A stretch of DNA of 64,000 bases from Roseovarius sp. (GTDB taxonomy: Bacteria > Pseudomonadota > Alphaproteobacteria > Rhodobacterales > Rhodobacteraceae). Below the pieces are notes generated by a model that was not told the origin of the DNA, made no database searches, and saw only the letters and a list, made by a program, of their open reading frames with translations. The first letter of the stretch is position 1. Every line of letters starts with the position of its first letter. The DNA lies in assembly GCF_030373445.1 (NCBI RefSeq), contig NZ_JAUCYU010000010.1:144999-208998 (forward strand), read 5' to 3'. The position numbers and the translations under genes were made by a program. Shown in pieces: positions 38,792 to 51,357 of this stretch.

Positions 38792-39804
38792 AAGCGCAGC
38801 CGCTGCCCCACGCCCATGTCCTTCGCCTTGGCCAGCATCGCATGGCCAAGCGCGATATCCGACAGCGACAGGCCACGATGCCAGAACAGGATCGTCTCCT
38901 CGGCACTCTCGCGCCCCGGCTTCACCCCGGCCACGATCTGCCCCAGCTCCGCGTGCAGCGTCTCCTCGGTCAGCTTGCCCTGGTCCACATGCTCCCGGAG
39001 CGCGCCGAACACGCCATGCGCCTGGCCCCAGTCGTCCATCACCACCTTGTCCATGATATCCGTCAGGTTCAGCTCCACCGCCGACATCGTGCCATAGGGC
39101 ACCACCAGCGCGCCGGGCTTGATCCAGTCGGTCTTCAACAGCGGCTGCGGCTCAGACAATCTCGACGCTTCCACAACGATATCAGCATCTTGCAGGCAGG
39201 ACTTCCAGTCCTCCGTCACGGTAATCTCCCGCCCCAGGTCACGCCGCAACTGCTCCGCAAAAGCCTCCCGGCTCTCCGGCCGCCGCGAATGCACGCGCAC
39301 CTCCTCGAAATCGAACAGGTGACACAGCAGGCGCACGTTCCAATAGGCCGTGCCCCGCGCCCCGATATGGCCCAGCACCTTCGGCTTCTCCGGCGCCAGG
39401 TACTTCGCCCCCAGCGCAGTGATCGCCCCCGTGCGCATCTCGGTGATCCCCGTCGCGTCGATCAGCGCCTTGGGCGCCCCCATCCGCGGATCGAACAGCG
39501 TCAGCAGGCCATACTCCGACGGCCGCCCCGACTTGTAGTTGTCGACGAAATCGCCCACCACCTTGGTGCCGGCGCTGTCGATCTCGCCGCCGATCCAGCC
39601 GCGCAGCACGTTGAAATGCCCCTCGACCCCGGCGCGCGGCCGGATATGCATCCGCGGCTCGATCGCCGTCTCGCCCTTGCCCTGCATCCTCAGCGAATCC
39701 TCGATCGCCGACAGGATCTCCCCATCGGTGAACCCCAGCGCCTCGATATCGAAGCGGTTCAGGTAGTCGAGATAGACAGGCGGCGTATCGGCAGGCGTGG
39801 ACAT
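38785..39804 (-). CDS. Ornithine cyclodeaminase / mu-crystallin family protein
   Basis: 339 residues. N-terminal half supplies substrate/dimer contacts (IEPRMHIRPRAGVEGHFNVLRGWIGG) and the C-terminal half an NAD-binding Rossmann domain (VLGHIGARGTAYWNVRLL, VRVHSRRPES). The family includes ornithine cyclodeaminase, lysine cyclodeaminase, alanine dehydrogenase and ketimine reductases, so the substrate is undecided. The ATG at 39804 begins the conserved region; the longer frame adds 21 unlikely residues. No pathway partners adjoin it. Confidence 0.85.
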   Translation of the reverse strand: MSTPADTPPVYLDYLNRFDIEALGFTDGEILSAIEDSLRMQGKGETAIEPRMHIRPRAGVEGHFNVLRGWIGGEIDSAGTKVVGDFVDNYKSGRPSEYGLLTLFDPRMGAPKALIDATGITEMRTGAITALGAKYLAPEKPKVLGHIGARGTAYWNVRLLCHLFDFEEVRVHSRRPESREAFAEQLRRDLGREITVTEDWKSCLQDADIVVEASRLSEPQPLLKTDWIKPGALVVPYGTMSAVELNLTDIMDKVVMDDWGQAHGVFGALREHVDQGKLTEETLHAELGQIVAGVKPGRESAEETILFWHRGLSLSDIALGHAMLAKAKDMGVGQRLRFY

Positions 39805-39889
39805 GGGGCAGGGCCTCTTAATATGTATGGACAAATAGACACTGGCAGCGCTTGCCCCCCTCGGCAACCCGGAAATCGCGGGCCCGTCG

Positions 39890-40375
39890 CTAGCCGTCCG
39901 TCCGCCTGACGCTCACCCAGACCGGCCCCTTGGTATAAACCCACAGCGTCGCAGGGTTTTCCACACCCGCCTTCAACGCGGCCGAGGACATGCCCGGCAC
40001 GTACGGGGCGGAAATCTTCAGGTCCGTCACCCCGGGCTGCAGCATGGTCGTGCCGCTGAAGGTGTCGTCCGAACAGGTGATCTGAAGCGGCGAGGGCCGG
40101 CCGCGCACCGTCGGAAACGCCACCTTGCCCGGCGTCACGACCGTCGCGGTCAACTGGTCAGACCTCAAGTGACAGGTCAGCCCCCGAACCTCGCGGCTGG
40201 CGCCCCCCTCCGTCACCCGGGTCCGGACGGCGAACCGCGCGGTATCGTCGATTCGGGCAGAAAACGCCGCATCCCGCGGCGACACGTCCGCCGCGCCGGA
40301 GGAAAGCCCGCCGCCACAGCCCGCGAGGGCCAACAAGGCAAGGCAGGTTGCGAAACGCGCAGGGACATGGGTCAA
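39890..40375 (-). CDS. Putative lipoprotein, paralogue of the next upstream gene
   Basis: 161 residues with a lipoprotein signal (FATCLALLALAGC) giving Cys20 as the probable lipidation site. The mature part contains a cysteine pair (GLTCHLRSD and LQITCSDD) about 32 residues apart and the motif VVTPGKVAFPTVRGRPSP. That motif and the cysteine spacing recur in the gene at 40509, so the two are diverged tandem duplicates. No family recognised. Likely periplasmic, attached to a membrane. Confidence 0.75.
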   Translation of the reverse strand: MTHVPARFATCLALLALAGCGGGLSSGAADVSPRDAAFSARIDDTARFAVRTRVTEGGASREVRGLTCHLRSDQLTATVVTPGKVAFPTVRGRPSPLQITCSDDTFSGTTMLQPGVTDLKISAPYVPGMSSAALKAGVENPATLWVYTKGPVWVSVRRTDG

Positions 40376-40437
40376 GGGACAGCTCCATCGTACCGGGGGA
40401 CTGGCGCCATGCTAGGGCCATGCGCCCGGGCGCGCCA

Positions 40438-40448
40438 TTGACGTAACG
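40438..40448. repeat. TTGACGTAACG element upstream of lipoprotein 1
   Basis: 11 bases identical to a copy at 41084-41094. Each lies 60-90 bp upstream of one of the two paralogous lipoprotein genes (CGTTACGTCAA on their strand), so it may be a shared operator or promoter piece that was duplicated with them. Confidence 0.4.
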
Positions 40449-40508
40449 TTAGCGCACCGGTCCACCTACGTACCGTTGCCCATGCGACACACGGCCCCGG
40501 CCAAAGGC

Positions 40509-40994
40509 CTACTCGCCGCGGTCCTGCAATGTCACCCAGACCGTTTCATTGGCAAAGGCCCACCTGTCCCGCGCATCGGCCACCCCGGCCGACACCACCG
40601 CCGCCGCAACTCCCACCAGCGACGGGCCCACCACGATCGGGCCGCTCAGCCCCGGGTACATCACCCCTTCGGCCATGTAATCCTCGCTCAGGCATCTCAT
40701 GTGGATGGGCGAGGGGCGCCCGCGCGTGATCGGAAACTCCACCTTCGCCGGCGTCACCAGCGTTGCCTTCAATTCCTTCGATTCCAGCACGCAGGTCACC
40801 CCGTCTTCCTGCCGGATGTGGCTGCCATTCTCATCGACAACCTGCGTCCGGAAGGGCTTGGTCACGGTCGTGGCAATGAATGCCGGGTCGACGCCGGGCT
40901 TCAGGGCAAATTTCACCGGCTCCGAGGATATGTCGGCGCCACAGGCCGACAGAACCAGTACGAAGGGCAGGGAGGAAAGAAAGCGGATCGTCAC
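40509..40994 (-). CDS. Putative lipoprotein, paralogue of the downstream gene
   Basis: About 161 residues from a GTG at 40994, which an AAAGGTG box supports; an ATG at 41030 would lengthen the signal peptide. The signal FLSSLPFVLVLSAC ends in a lipobox. The mature chain matches the neighbour: GVTCVLESKELKATLVTPAKVEFPITRGRPSP and a second Cys in IHMRCLSED, then a C-terminal VWVTL strand. Same strand, 133 bp apart. Function unknown. Confidence 0.75.
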   Translation of the reverse strand: MTIRFLSSLPFVLVLSACGADISSEPVKFALKPGVDPAFIATTVTKPFRTQVVDENGSHIRQEDGVTCVLESKELKATLVTPAKVEFPITRGRPSPIHMRCLSEDYMAEGVMYPGLSGPIVVGPSLVGVAAAVVSAGVADARDRWAFANETVWVTLQDRGE

Positions 40995-41083
40995 GGAAAC
41001 ACCTTTTGGGAAAGTATCCTGTTGATACATTCCCTTATAAGCTGTCCTTCATGTCCCGCAAGCGCGACGGCCCACCCGGAAAG

Positions 41084-41094
41084 TTGACGTAACG
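41084..41094. repeat. TTGACGTAACG element upstream of lipoprotein 2
   Basis: Second copy of the 11-bp sequence at 40438-40448, here in the gap between mnmA and the lipoprotein gene. On the lipoprotein strand a TTATAAG -10-like sequence lies between it and the gene. Confidence 0.4.
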
Positions 41095-41102
41095 GAACCC
41101 CG

Positions 41103-42239
41103 TTACCCCCGCCAGATCCACCCGCCGCCCAGGATCCGGCTGCCACCGGTCTCGTAGAACACGCAGGCCTGACCGGGCGACACGCCTTCCTCGGCGGTCA
41201 GCAACTCCACCTCCGCCTCCGTCTCCGAGATCGGCCGGATGATCGCCTCCCGCGGCGGCCGGGTCGAGCGCACCTTGACCGAAACGTGCCATTCGTCCTT
41301 CGACGTAAACGCCTCGTCGCCCAGCCAGTTGATCTCGCGCACCGGCACAACCCGGGTCGCCAGAAGCTCCTTCGGCCCCACGATCACCTGCTTGGCGTCC
41401 ACGTCCAGCTTGACCACGTAAAGCGGCTCCGACAGCCCGCCGATGCCCAGCCCCCGGCGCTGCCCGATGGTGTAATGAATGACACCCTCATGCTCGCCCA
41501 GCACCCGGCCATCCACATGCACGATCTGCCCGGGCTCGGCCGCGCCCGGCCGCAGCTTCTCGATGACGGAGGCATAATTCCCGTTCGGTACGAAGCAGAT
41601 ATCCTGGCTGTCCGGCTTGTCCGCCACCGCCAGCCCGTACCTTGCCGCCAGCTTCCGCGTCGCATCCTTCGAGGGCAGGTGCCCCAGCGGGAAGCGCAGG
41701 TACTCGAGCTGGTCCGGCGTGGTCGAGAACAGGAAATAGCTCTGGTCGCGGTTGGCATCCTCGGCGCAATGCAGCTCCGCCCCGGCGGCGCCCAGCTTGC
41801 GCTGAATGTAATGCCCCGTCGCCATGCAATCGGCATCGAGGTCCTTCGCCGTCTCCAGCAGGTCCTTGAACTTCACCCGTTCGTTGCAGCGGATGCACGG
41901 CACCGGAGTGGCGCCCGCAAGATAGCTGTCGGCGAACTCGTCGATCACCGCGTCCTTGAAGATGTTCTCGTAATCCAGCACGTAATGCGGAAAGCCCATC
42001 TCCTCGGCCACCCGGCGGGCATCGTGAATGTCCACGCCCGCACAGCACGCGCCCTTCTTGGCCAGCGCCGCGCCGTGGTCATACAATTGCAGCGTAACGC
42101 CCACCACGTCATAGCCTTCCTCGGCCAGCATCGCGGCCACGACCGAGGAATCCACGCCGCCCGACATCGCCACGACGACGCGCGTGTCGGCAGGGGCCTT
42201 GGGCAGGCCCAGCGAATTCAGTTCAGTGTCGAGCGCCAT
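41103..42239 (-). CDS. mnmA: tRNA-specific 2-thiouridylase MnmA
   Basis: 378 residues. Thiolates U34 of tRNA-Lys, -Glu and -Gln. PP-loop [18 protein letters not shown] near the N-terminus; first catalytic-region cysteines in [15 protein letters not shown] and [21 protein letters not shown]; second active Cys in [11 protein letters not shown]. The C-terminal beta-barrel ends with [14 protein letters not shown] precedes the ATG at 42239. Divergent from sciP. Confidence 0.96.
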   Translation of the reverse strand: MALDTELNSLGLPKAPADTRVVVAMSGGVDSSVVAAMLAEEGYDVVGVTLQLYDHGAALAKKGACCAGVDIHDARRVAEEMGFPHYVLDYENIFKDAVIDEFADSYLAGATPVPCIRCNERVKFKDLLETAKDLDADCMATGHYIQRKLGAAGAELHCAEDANRDQSYFLFSTTPDQLEYLRFPLGHLPSKDATRKLAARYGLAVADKPDSQDICFVPNGNYASVIEKLRPGAAEPGQIVHVDGRVLGEHEGVIHYTIGQRRGLGIGGLSEPLYVVKLDVDAKQVIVGPKELLATRVVPVREINWLGDEAFTSKDEWHVSVKVRSTRPPREAIIRPISETEAEVELLTAEEGVSPGQACVFYETGGSRILGGGWIWRG

Positions 42240-42362
42240 GTCTCTCTCCGGTTCCGGTCCCGCGGAATATAGGAAAATGCAACACACTCTCAAGGCCCGG
42301 TTTCACCCGGCGTTAAGCGGCTGCGGCAACACTCCGGCCCATGGAATGTAAGGGTGAGAGTG

Positions 42363-42656
42363 ATGTATCTGAAGAAAGTGGCCGGGAAAAGGGCCGTGCA
42401 ACTGCCTGACGGAACGGTGATGACACGGGCCGACCTGCCGCCCCCCGACACGCGGCGCTGGGTCGCCTCGCGCAAGCTGATGGTTGTGCGCGGCGTGCTC
42501 TATGGCCTGATCGAACGCGACGAGGCGCTCGACCGCTACGGGCTCAGCGAGGAGGAATTCCAGGAATGGGTGACCGCGCTCTCCACCCATGGCGCCGACG
42601 GGCTGAAAGCGACAAATCGTCCACTGGCGGACAAAGCTCTCGACAACTCAAAGTAG
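42363..42656 (+). CDS. sciP: DUF1153 protein, SciP-type CtrA inhibitor
   Basis: 97 residues matching SciP, the Caulobacter helix-turn-helix protein that binds CtrA and blocks its activation of target promoters. The tell-tale stretch is RADLPPPDTRRWVASRKLMVV, followed by LYGLIERDEALDRYGLSEEEFQEW. The ATG at 42363 is preceded by AAGGGTGAG; GTG codons at 42354 and 42360 are alternatives. It stands directly upstream of ctrA on the same strand with a 90-bp promoter-like gap, so regulator and antagonist are linked. Confidence 0.88.
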   Translation: MYLKKVAGKRAVQLPDGTVMTRADLPPPDTRRWVASRKLMVVRGVLYGLIERDEALDRYGLSEEEFQEWVTALSTHGADGLKATNRPLADKALDNSK

Positions 42657-42679
42657 CGATAGCTAATATATCAGTCCGG

Positions 42680-42694
42680 GTAACCAGTAGTTAA
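42680..42694. promoter_or_regulatory. CtrA box with one mismatch (GTAA-N7-TTAA) upstream of ctrA
   Basis: GTAA at 42680-42683 and TTAA at 42691-42694 with exact 7-bp spacing; the second half continues as TTAACCAT, a common extended CtrA half-site. It is 53 bp before the ctrA ATG, consistent with autoregulation. One mismatch out of eight bases. Confidence 0.55.
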
Positions 42695-42746
42695 CCATTG
42701 TTAGTCACTACTCGTGACGGGAAGAGATATCAGAACGGAGACCGTC

Positions 42747-47768
<5,022 letters not shown>

Positions 47769-47771
47769 GAC

Positions 47772-47780
47772 TTATCCACA
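47772..47780 (+). promoter_or_regulatory. DnaA box 1 (TTATCCACA)
   Basis: Perfect match to the strong DnaA-binding 9-mer, immediately after recG and 5 bp before an SOS box. A second identical box lies 65 bp downstream in the same direction. Confidence 0.6.
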
Positions 47781-47785
47781 GACAG

Positions 47786-47800
47786 GAACGGAAACGGAAC
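47786..47800. promoter_or_regulatory. LexA/SOS box 1 (GAAC-N7-GAAC) upstream of the 40-residue protein
   Basis: GAAC at 47786-47789 and 47797-47800 with exact 7-bp spacing, the same pattern as the recA and ssb boxes in this window. It lies about 141 bp before the microprotein ATG. Confidence 0.7.
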
Positions 47801-47836
47801 AAAAAGTTTCGTTCCATACCAAAGCCTTACCCGCAT

Positions 47837-47845
47837 TTATCCACA
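47837..47845 (+). promoter_or_regulatory. DnaA box 2 (TTATCCACA)
   Basis: Second perfect DnaA 9-mer, same orientation as box 1, followed 13 bp later by another SOS box. Two boxes are too few to call an origin. Confidence 0.6.
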
Positions 47846-47858
47846 GATGTTCCGGTAT

Positions 47859-47873
47859 GTTCTCATAAAGTTC
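47859..47873. promoter_or_regulatory. LexA/SOS box 2 (GTTC-N7-GTTC) upstream of the 40-residue protein
   Basis: GTTC at 47859-47862 and 47870-47873 with exact 7-bp spacing. A third GTTC lies at 47849-47852 and a seven-of-eight match (GAAC-N7-CAAC) at 47897-47911. It is 67 bp before the microprotein start, a good position for repression. Confidence 0.75.
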
Positions 47874-47940
47874 TTTACAAACCCTTTCCAAAATGAGAAC
47901 AAATAAGCAACAAAGCCACACCGGACGAAGGAGCCACCCA

Positions 47941-48063
47941 ATGCTCAGCCAGTTCAAGACCGCCGCCTACCGCTCCCGCGACACGCTCGTGGGCGATCTC
48001 ATCGGCGGCGCCGCCCTGATGGTCACGCTTCTGGGCGGGCTCTACCTGCCGGGGCTTCTGTAA
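47941..48063 (+). CDS. 40-residue membrane microprotein under apparent SOS/DnaA control
   Basis: A short frame (MLSQFKTAAYRSRDTLVGDL...) with a basic amphipathic N-terminus and one hydrophobic C-terminal helix (LIGGAALMVTLLGGLYLPGLL). A near-ideal AAGGAG box at 47928-47933, 7 bp before the ATG, strongly supports translation. Its 172-bp upstream region is AT-rich and carries two perfect LexA boxes and two perfect DnaA boxes. Size, topology and SOS control resemble Caulobacter SidA (a 29-residue SOS-induced inner-membrane division inhibitor), but there is no visible sequence relationship. Function is inferred; a 6S-like RNA follows directly. Confidence 0.72.
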   Translation: MLSQFKTAAYRSRDTLVGDLIGGAALMVTLLGGLYLPGLL

Positions 48064-48070
48064 CCTTTCT

Positions 48071-48205
48071 GCCTGCGACGTTCCTGGCCTGTCGCGCAAC
48101 CCGCATCGCCTGTCCCCATAGTCTCGATGCGCCGCGCCTGATCACTGTCCCCGGGGTCTGCCTCCCCCTGATCACGGACAGGCCGTAAAACGGAACCGAG
48201 CTTCC
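48071..48205 (+). ncRNA. ssrS: Candidate 6S RNA (ssrS-like)
   Basis: A structured noncoding stretch right after the microprotein stop. A long-range closing helix pairs GGCCTGTC (48086-48093) with GACAGGCC (48177-48184), extended beyond an internal GTAAAAC loop by GTTCC (48080-48084) with GGAAC (48192-48196). Inside, CGCATCG (48102-48108) pairs with CGATGCG (48125-48131), and large unpaired parts include CCTGTCCCC. The CCxGUCCCC element and a GCC-UAAAAC-like 3' internal loop are also features of E. coli 6S RNA, which mimics an open promoter and binds sigma-70 holoenzyme. It lacks the GGAAG/GCAGCC core of SRP RNA. Ends are approximate; a strong terminator follows. Confidence 0.55.
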
Positions 48206-48210
48206 TTCCG

Positions 48211-48245
48211 CCGCCGCTTGCCCCCAAGCGTGCGGCGGTTTTTTT
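48211..48245 (+). terminator. Strong Rho-independent terminator after the 6S-like RNA
   Basis: CCGCCGC (48211-48217) pairs with GCGGCGG (48232-48238), with an inner CTTG/CAAG extension, followed by a run of seven or eight T. The clearest intrinsic terminator in the window; it supports a transcript ending here. Confidence 0.85.
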
Positions 48246-48268
48246 ATGTCATCGCAAAGGCTTGCGCG

Positions 48269-48463
48269 TCACTCTTCCGTCTTGGTTGGCCGGTGAATCC
48301 ACACCGGCACGATGAAGCAGATGCACGCGATCAGGAAGGCGAGGCTGGCAATCAGCCCGACCGGGTCGCCCGCCGCCCATGTCGTCCATGTAAAGGCCAC
48401 GGCCGACACTAGGAACAGGATCCAGCCGGCAAAATTAAAGGTCCAGACGGTGCGGGGGGCCAT
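48269..48463 (-). CDS. 64-residue two-helix membrane protein
   Basis: MAPRTVWTFNFAGWILFLVSA-type start, two hydrophobic segments (WILFLVSAVAFTWTTW and VGLIASLAFLIACICFIVPVW) and a short basic/acidic tail. Convergent with the terminator of the 6S-like RNA. No family name recognised. Composition and high-GC codon third positions support a real gene. Confidence 0.65.
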   Translation of the reverse strand: MAPRTVWTFNFAGWILFLVSAVAFTWTTWAAGDPVGLIASLAFLIACICFIVPVWIHRPTKTEE

Positions 48464-48491
48464 GGCAGTCGGTTAAATCAGGGGGTGAACT

Positions 48492-48947
48492 TCAGGCGCA
48501 GGAACTCGACGCCTGCGCCGTCTCCAGCGCCTCCACCGTCGCCTCCAACGTCAGCAGGATCGACGCGTGCCGGTTCTTGTAATCCTTCGCCGGCCGCAGC
48601 ACCTCCAGCCCGTCGAACGGGGCAGGGGGCGTCGGCCCGTCCTGCTTGAGCATCGCCTTGAGCGCATCGCGCGCCTCGGTCACCTGCTGCAAATCACAAC
48701 CGATGATATGCCCACCCACGATACTGGCCGAGGCCTGCCCCAGCGCACAGGCCTTCACCTCCGCCGCGTAATCGGTGATCACCGCGCCGTCGGTCTTGAT
48801 ATCCACCGTCACGGTCGAGCCGCACAGCGGCGCCCGCCGTTTCACGCTCGCATCCGGGTCCTCCAGCCGGCCATGATGCGGAATATCCGCCGCCAGCTCC
48901 AGGATCCGGGCCGAGTACAGTTTGATCAGGTCGGTTTCGCCGCTCAT
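48492..48947 (-). CDS. Iron-sulfur cluster assembly scaffold (IscU/NifU N-terminal family)
   Basis: 151 residues. The NifU_N/IscU-type fold has its three ligand cysteines visible as RRAPLCGSTVTVD, VKACALGQASASI and HIIGCDLQQV. The middle AxG/S surrounding and the CSC end (ASSSCA) differ from classical IscU, resembling SufU-like scaffolds in alphaproteobacteria. The ATG at 48947 begins the domain. Divergent from hisI by 66 bp; isc/suf genes are not nearby. Confidence 0.8.
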   Translation of the reverse strand: MSGETDLIKLYSARILELAADIPHHGRLEDPDASVKRRAPLCGSTVTVDIKTDGAVITDYAAEVKACALGQASASIVGGHIIGCDLQQVTEARDALKAMLKQDGPTPPAPFDGLEVLRPAKDYKNRHASILLTLEATVEALETAQASSSCA

Positions 48948-49013
48948 GGCTTTCCCTTTCCGCGTTCCCCCCATAGATAGAGGCGCGTGACGCAGACGGA
49001 AAGGGTTTCCTTC

Positions 49014-49376
49014 ATGGCATTCGATCCCGAAACACTCAAATTCAACGCAGACGGGCTGTTGCCGGCCATCGCGCAGGATTCCGAGACCGACGAGGTGCTG
49101 ATGCTCGCCTGGATGAACGCCGAAGCGGTGCGCCGCACCCTCGACACCGGCCGCGTTACCTATTGGAGCCGCTCTCGGCAATCCTTCTGGGTCAAGGGCG
49201 AAACCAGCGGCCACGTGCAGGAACTGGTCGAACTGCGCATCGACTGCGACCGCGATTGCATCCTCGTTCGCGTCCACCAGTACGGGCCCGCCTGCCACAC
49301 CAACCGGCGCACCTGCTTCTACACCGCCATTGAAGACGGGGCAGAGGTCGAGCTGATGACGCCGATGGTCGGCTGA
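49014..49376 (+). CDS. hisI: Phosphoribosyl-AMP cyclohydrolase HisI
   Basis: 120 residues. Third step of histidine synthesis, opening the adenine ring of phosphoribosyl-AMP. Metal-binding residues are in the conserved core [45 protein letters not shown] is the other signature. This is the single-domain form without the HisE pyrophosphohydrolase. Isolated from other his genes. ATG at 49014 after AAGGG. Confidence 0.96.
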   Translation: MAFDPETLKFNADGLLPAIAQDSETDEVLMLAWMNAEAVRRTLDTGRVTYWSRSRQSFWVKGETSGHVQELVELRIDCDRDCILVRVHQYGPACHTNRRTCFYTAIEDGAEVELMTPMVG

Positions 49377-50504
49377 TCACCCGGCGTGTTTGCGGTGCCG
49401 CGCGGCGGCCTCGGCAATCACGTCTTCCTTCAGCGTGAACCCCAGCCCCGGCTTGCCCTCCAGCGCCAGCCGGCCCTTCTTCGGCGCCAGGTCCGGCGCC
49501 TCGACGATATCCTCGGCCAGCAATTGCCACATGATCTGGTTGCCATCGTCGAGGTTCGGAATGGCCCGGCCGGCGTGGTGCTCGGCACAGGTGGTGATCC
49601 CCGTCGTCATCGACGAGTGGATGCAGAGCGGCACCCCCGCCGCCTCGGCCACCGCCGCCGCCTTCATCAGCGGCCGCAAGCCCCCGATCTCACGCGGGCC
49701 CACGGCGATCATGTCGGCCCGGTGCACGGCGGCCGCCGTATGCACCTCCTGCAACGTGAACACGCTCTGGTCGGCCCCGATCGCGATGGGCGACCGTGCC
49801 GCCACATGCGCCAGCGCGGCCTGCGAGGTGCTCGCCGTCGGCTGCTCGATATACTCGATGTCATAGGGCGCCATCCGCGCGATCATCCGCAGCGCCACCG
49901 ACTGGTCCCACGCCTCGTTCGCATCCAGCCGCAGCCTTGCATCCGGCGCCACCTCCCGCACGGCGCGCACGGCGGCCATGTCATACTCGGCGCCCACACC
50001 CACCTTGAGGTACAATATCGGCTGGCCCTCGGCCACCGCCGCCGCGGCATCCTCGGCCAGCGCCTCGGGCGACTGGCCCTGCAGGAAATGGAAATAGCCC
50101 ACGTCCTTCCGCACCGCACCGCCCAGCAGGTCCCACACCGGACGGCCCAGCACCTTGCCCTGCGCATCCAGCGCCGCCGTCTCAAGTGCGTTCCGCAACT
50201 GGTTGAAATACCTAGGCATATTGCCGCCGAACACAAGGAAATGCTCGCGGTAGACATCCTGCAAACCCTGCGCGATATCGAACACCGACCGGCCCACCAG
50301 CCCCCGGCCCAGCTTCTCCAGCACGATCTTCTGCGCATCGGCATCCGGCGCGGCGGGCGTCTCGCCATAACCCACCGTGCCATCTTCGCAGGTCATCATG
50401 ACAAGGTTGACGGTAAACGCATCCTCGACCCCCTGCGACCAGACATAGGGCTGTTTCAGCGGCAGGCGCAGCGGGGTGGCGGTAACGGAAGAGATAAGGG
50501 CCAT
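49377..50504 (-). CDS. Mandelate racemase/muconate lactonizing enzyme (enolase superfamily)
   Basis: 375 residues with the capping domain followed by the TIM barrel: YLKVGVGAEYD (catalytic Lys region), RLDANEAWD, IEYIEQP and IGADQSVF give the Asp/Glu/Glu metal ligands, and CIHSSMTTGI is near the end. Superfamily members racemise, dehydrate or cycloisomerise acid sugars and amino-acid derivatives; the substrate here is not evident. Its stop abuts that of hisI. Confidence 0.85.
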   Translation of the reverse strand: MALISSVTATPLRLPLKQPYVWSQGVEDAFTVNLVMMTCEDGTVGYGETPAAPDADAQKIVLEKLGRGLVGRSVFDIAQGLQDVYREHFLVFGGNMPRYFNQLRNALETAALDAQGKVLGRPVWDLLGGAVRKDVGYFHFLQGQSPEALAEDAAAAVAEGQPILYLKVGVGAEYDMAAVRAVREVAPDARLRLDANEAWDQSVALRMIARMAPYDIEYIEQPTASTSQAALAHVAARSPIAIGADQSVFTLQEVHTAAAVHRADMIAVGPREIGGLRPLMKAAAVAEAAGVPLCIHSSMTTGITTCAEHHAGRAIPNLDDGNQIMWQLLAEDIVEAPDLAPKKGRLALEGKPGLGFTLKEDVIAEAAARHRKHAG

Positions 50505-50610
50505 GCGGGCACATCCTGACAGGAGAATTTCGCCGCAGGCTAGGCCCGGCGCGGCCCGCGCGAAAGCCGGAAAACGCGCCAACCTGTCCGGTTCGCGACA
50601 ATGTGCGTCG

Positions 50611-51249
50611 TCAATCGCTCGTCACCAGCCGTAGGAACGGGCGTCCGCGCCGTTTCGGCGCCGGGCGGGGCGGCTGCGGCGCGGGCCGGCTGACCTCCGC
50701 CGCGCCGCCCTCCACGGGCGCAACCCGCAGCCGGGCGATCTCGAACCGCCGCGGCGCGCGTCCGACCTCGCCCTCGGCCACGAGACAGCCCATCGCCCGG
50801 CTCACGTCGCCCAGGTCGCTGCGCAGCGGCAGAAGCACCAGCCGCGCACTCAACTCCGGCTGCCGGAACCCGCCCCGCGATACCAGGTCAAGCTGAACCG
50901 TCGCCGGTTCCTCGAACAGCCGCGTCAGCGCGCCGGCGAACCCGTCCCGCCGGTCGGGGTGGATGAAACTGCTCACCGGCATGCCCCGCACGTCCATTCC
51001 CATCAGGTCGGCAAGGTGCGCCCCGGCCACCCGGAACCGCGCCAGCCCCGGCGCGATCCGCTCGATGATGAACGTGTCCGACAACAGCCCCTCGATCCGC
51101 CGCGGGTCGATCTCGGCCCGCCGCGGCACCGTTCCGCCGCGCCGAAGACCGTCCCAGTAATCGACAAGCGCCTGCGGCTCCCGCCCCCCGCCGGGGCGCC
51201 GGTGCCGAAGCTCGATCACGTCGTCTGGTCTGTCCGTGTCGTCATGCAT
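50611..51249 (-). CDS. PAS-domain protein (PAS_5/DUF1488-like sensory adaptor)
   Basis: 212 residues from ATG 51249, supported by a GAGGG box 8 bp upstream; a GTG at 51330 would add 27 residues. One PAS domain: LVDYWDGLRRGGTVPRRAEIDPRRIEGLLSDTFIIERI, then RFRVAGAHLADLMGMDVRGMPVSSFIHP. No kinase, cyclase or DNA-binding domain follows; the C-terminus is Pro/Arg-rich. Single-PAS proteins of this type are common in Rhodobacterales and rarely characterised. A perfect CtrA box lies upstream, suggesting a place in the CtrA regulon. Confidence 0.78.
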   Translation of the reverse strand: MHDDTDRPDDVIELRHRRPGGGREPQALVDYWDGLRRGGTVPRRAEIDPRRIEGLLSDTFIIERIAPGLARFRVAGAHLADLMGMDVRGMPVSSFIHPDRRDGFAGALTRLFEEPATVQLDLVSRGGFRQPELSARLVLLPLRSDLGDVSRAMGCLVAEGEVGRAPRRFEIARLRVAPVEGGAAEVSRPAPQPPRPAPKRRGRPFLRLVTSD

Positions 51250-51357
51250 GGGTCTGCCCTCGCTCGGGCCGGTGGCGTGAAGCCCCGGCACGGCCCGCCG
51301 CTCAGCCGGAGCTTCCTTGGAATGTGACACGCTTTCCCCGACAGGGCGCCCGAAATG

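Noticed and set aside
40438..41094. TTGACGTAACG repeats as plain -35 promoter elements
   Set aside because: They face the plus strand with no plus-strand gene after them; on the lipoprotein strand the sequence reads CGTTACGTCAA, which is not a -35 hexamer. Kept only as a candidate operator.
47769..47940. Possible replication origin after recG (two DnaA boxes in AT-rich DNA)
   Set aside because: Only two boxes, no AT-rich 13-mer cluster and no origin-associated genes such as parAB, hemE or dnaA nearby. Regulatory use of the boxes is more likely.
48064..48210. Signal recognition particle RNA as identity of the structured RNA
   Set aside because: The conserved GGAAG tetraloop region and GCAGCC/asymmetric-loop core of SRP RNA are absent; layout and CCTGTCCCC element fit 6S RNA better.
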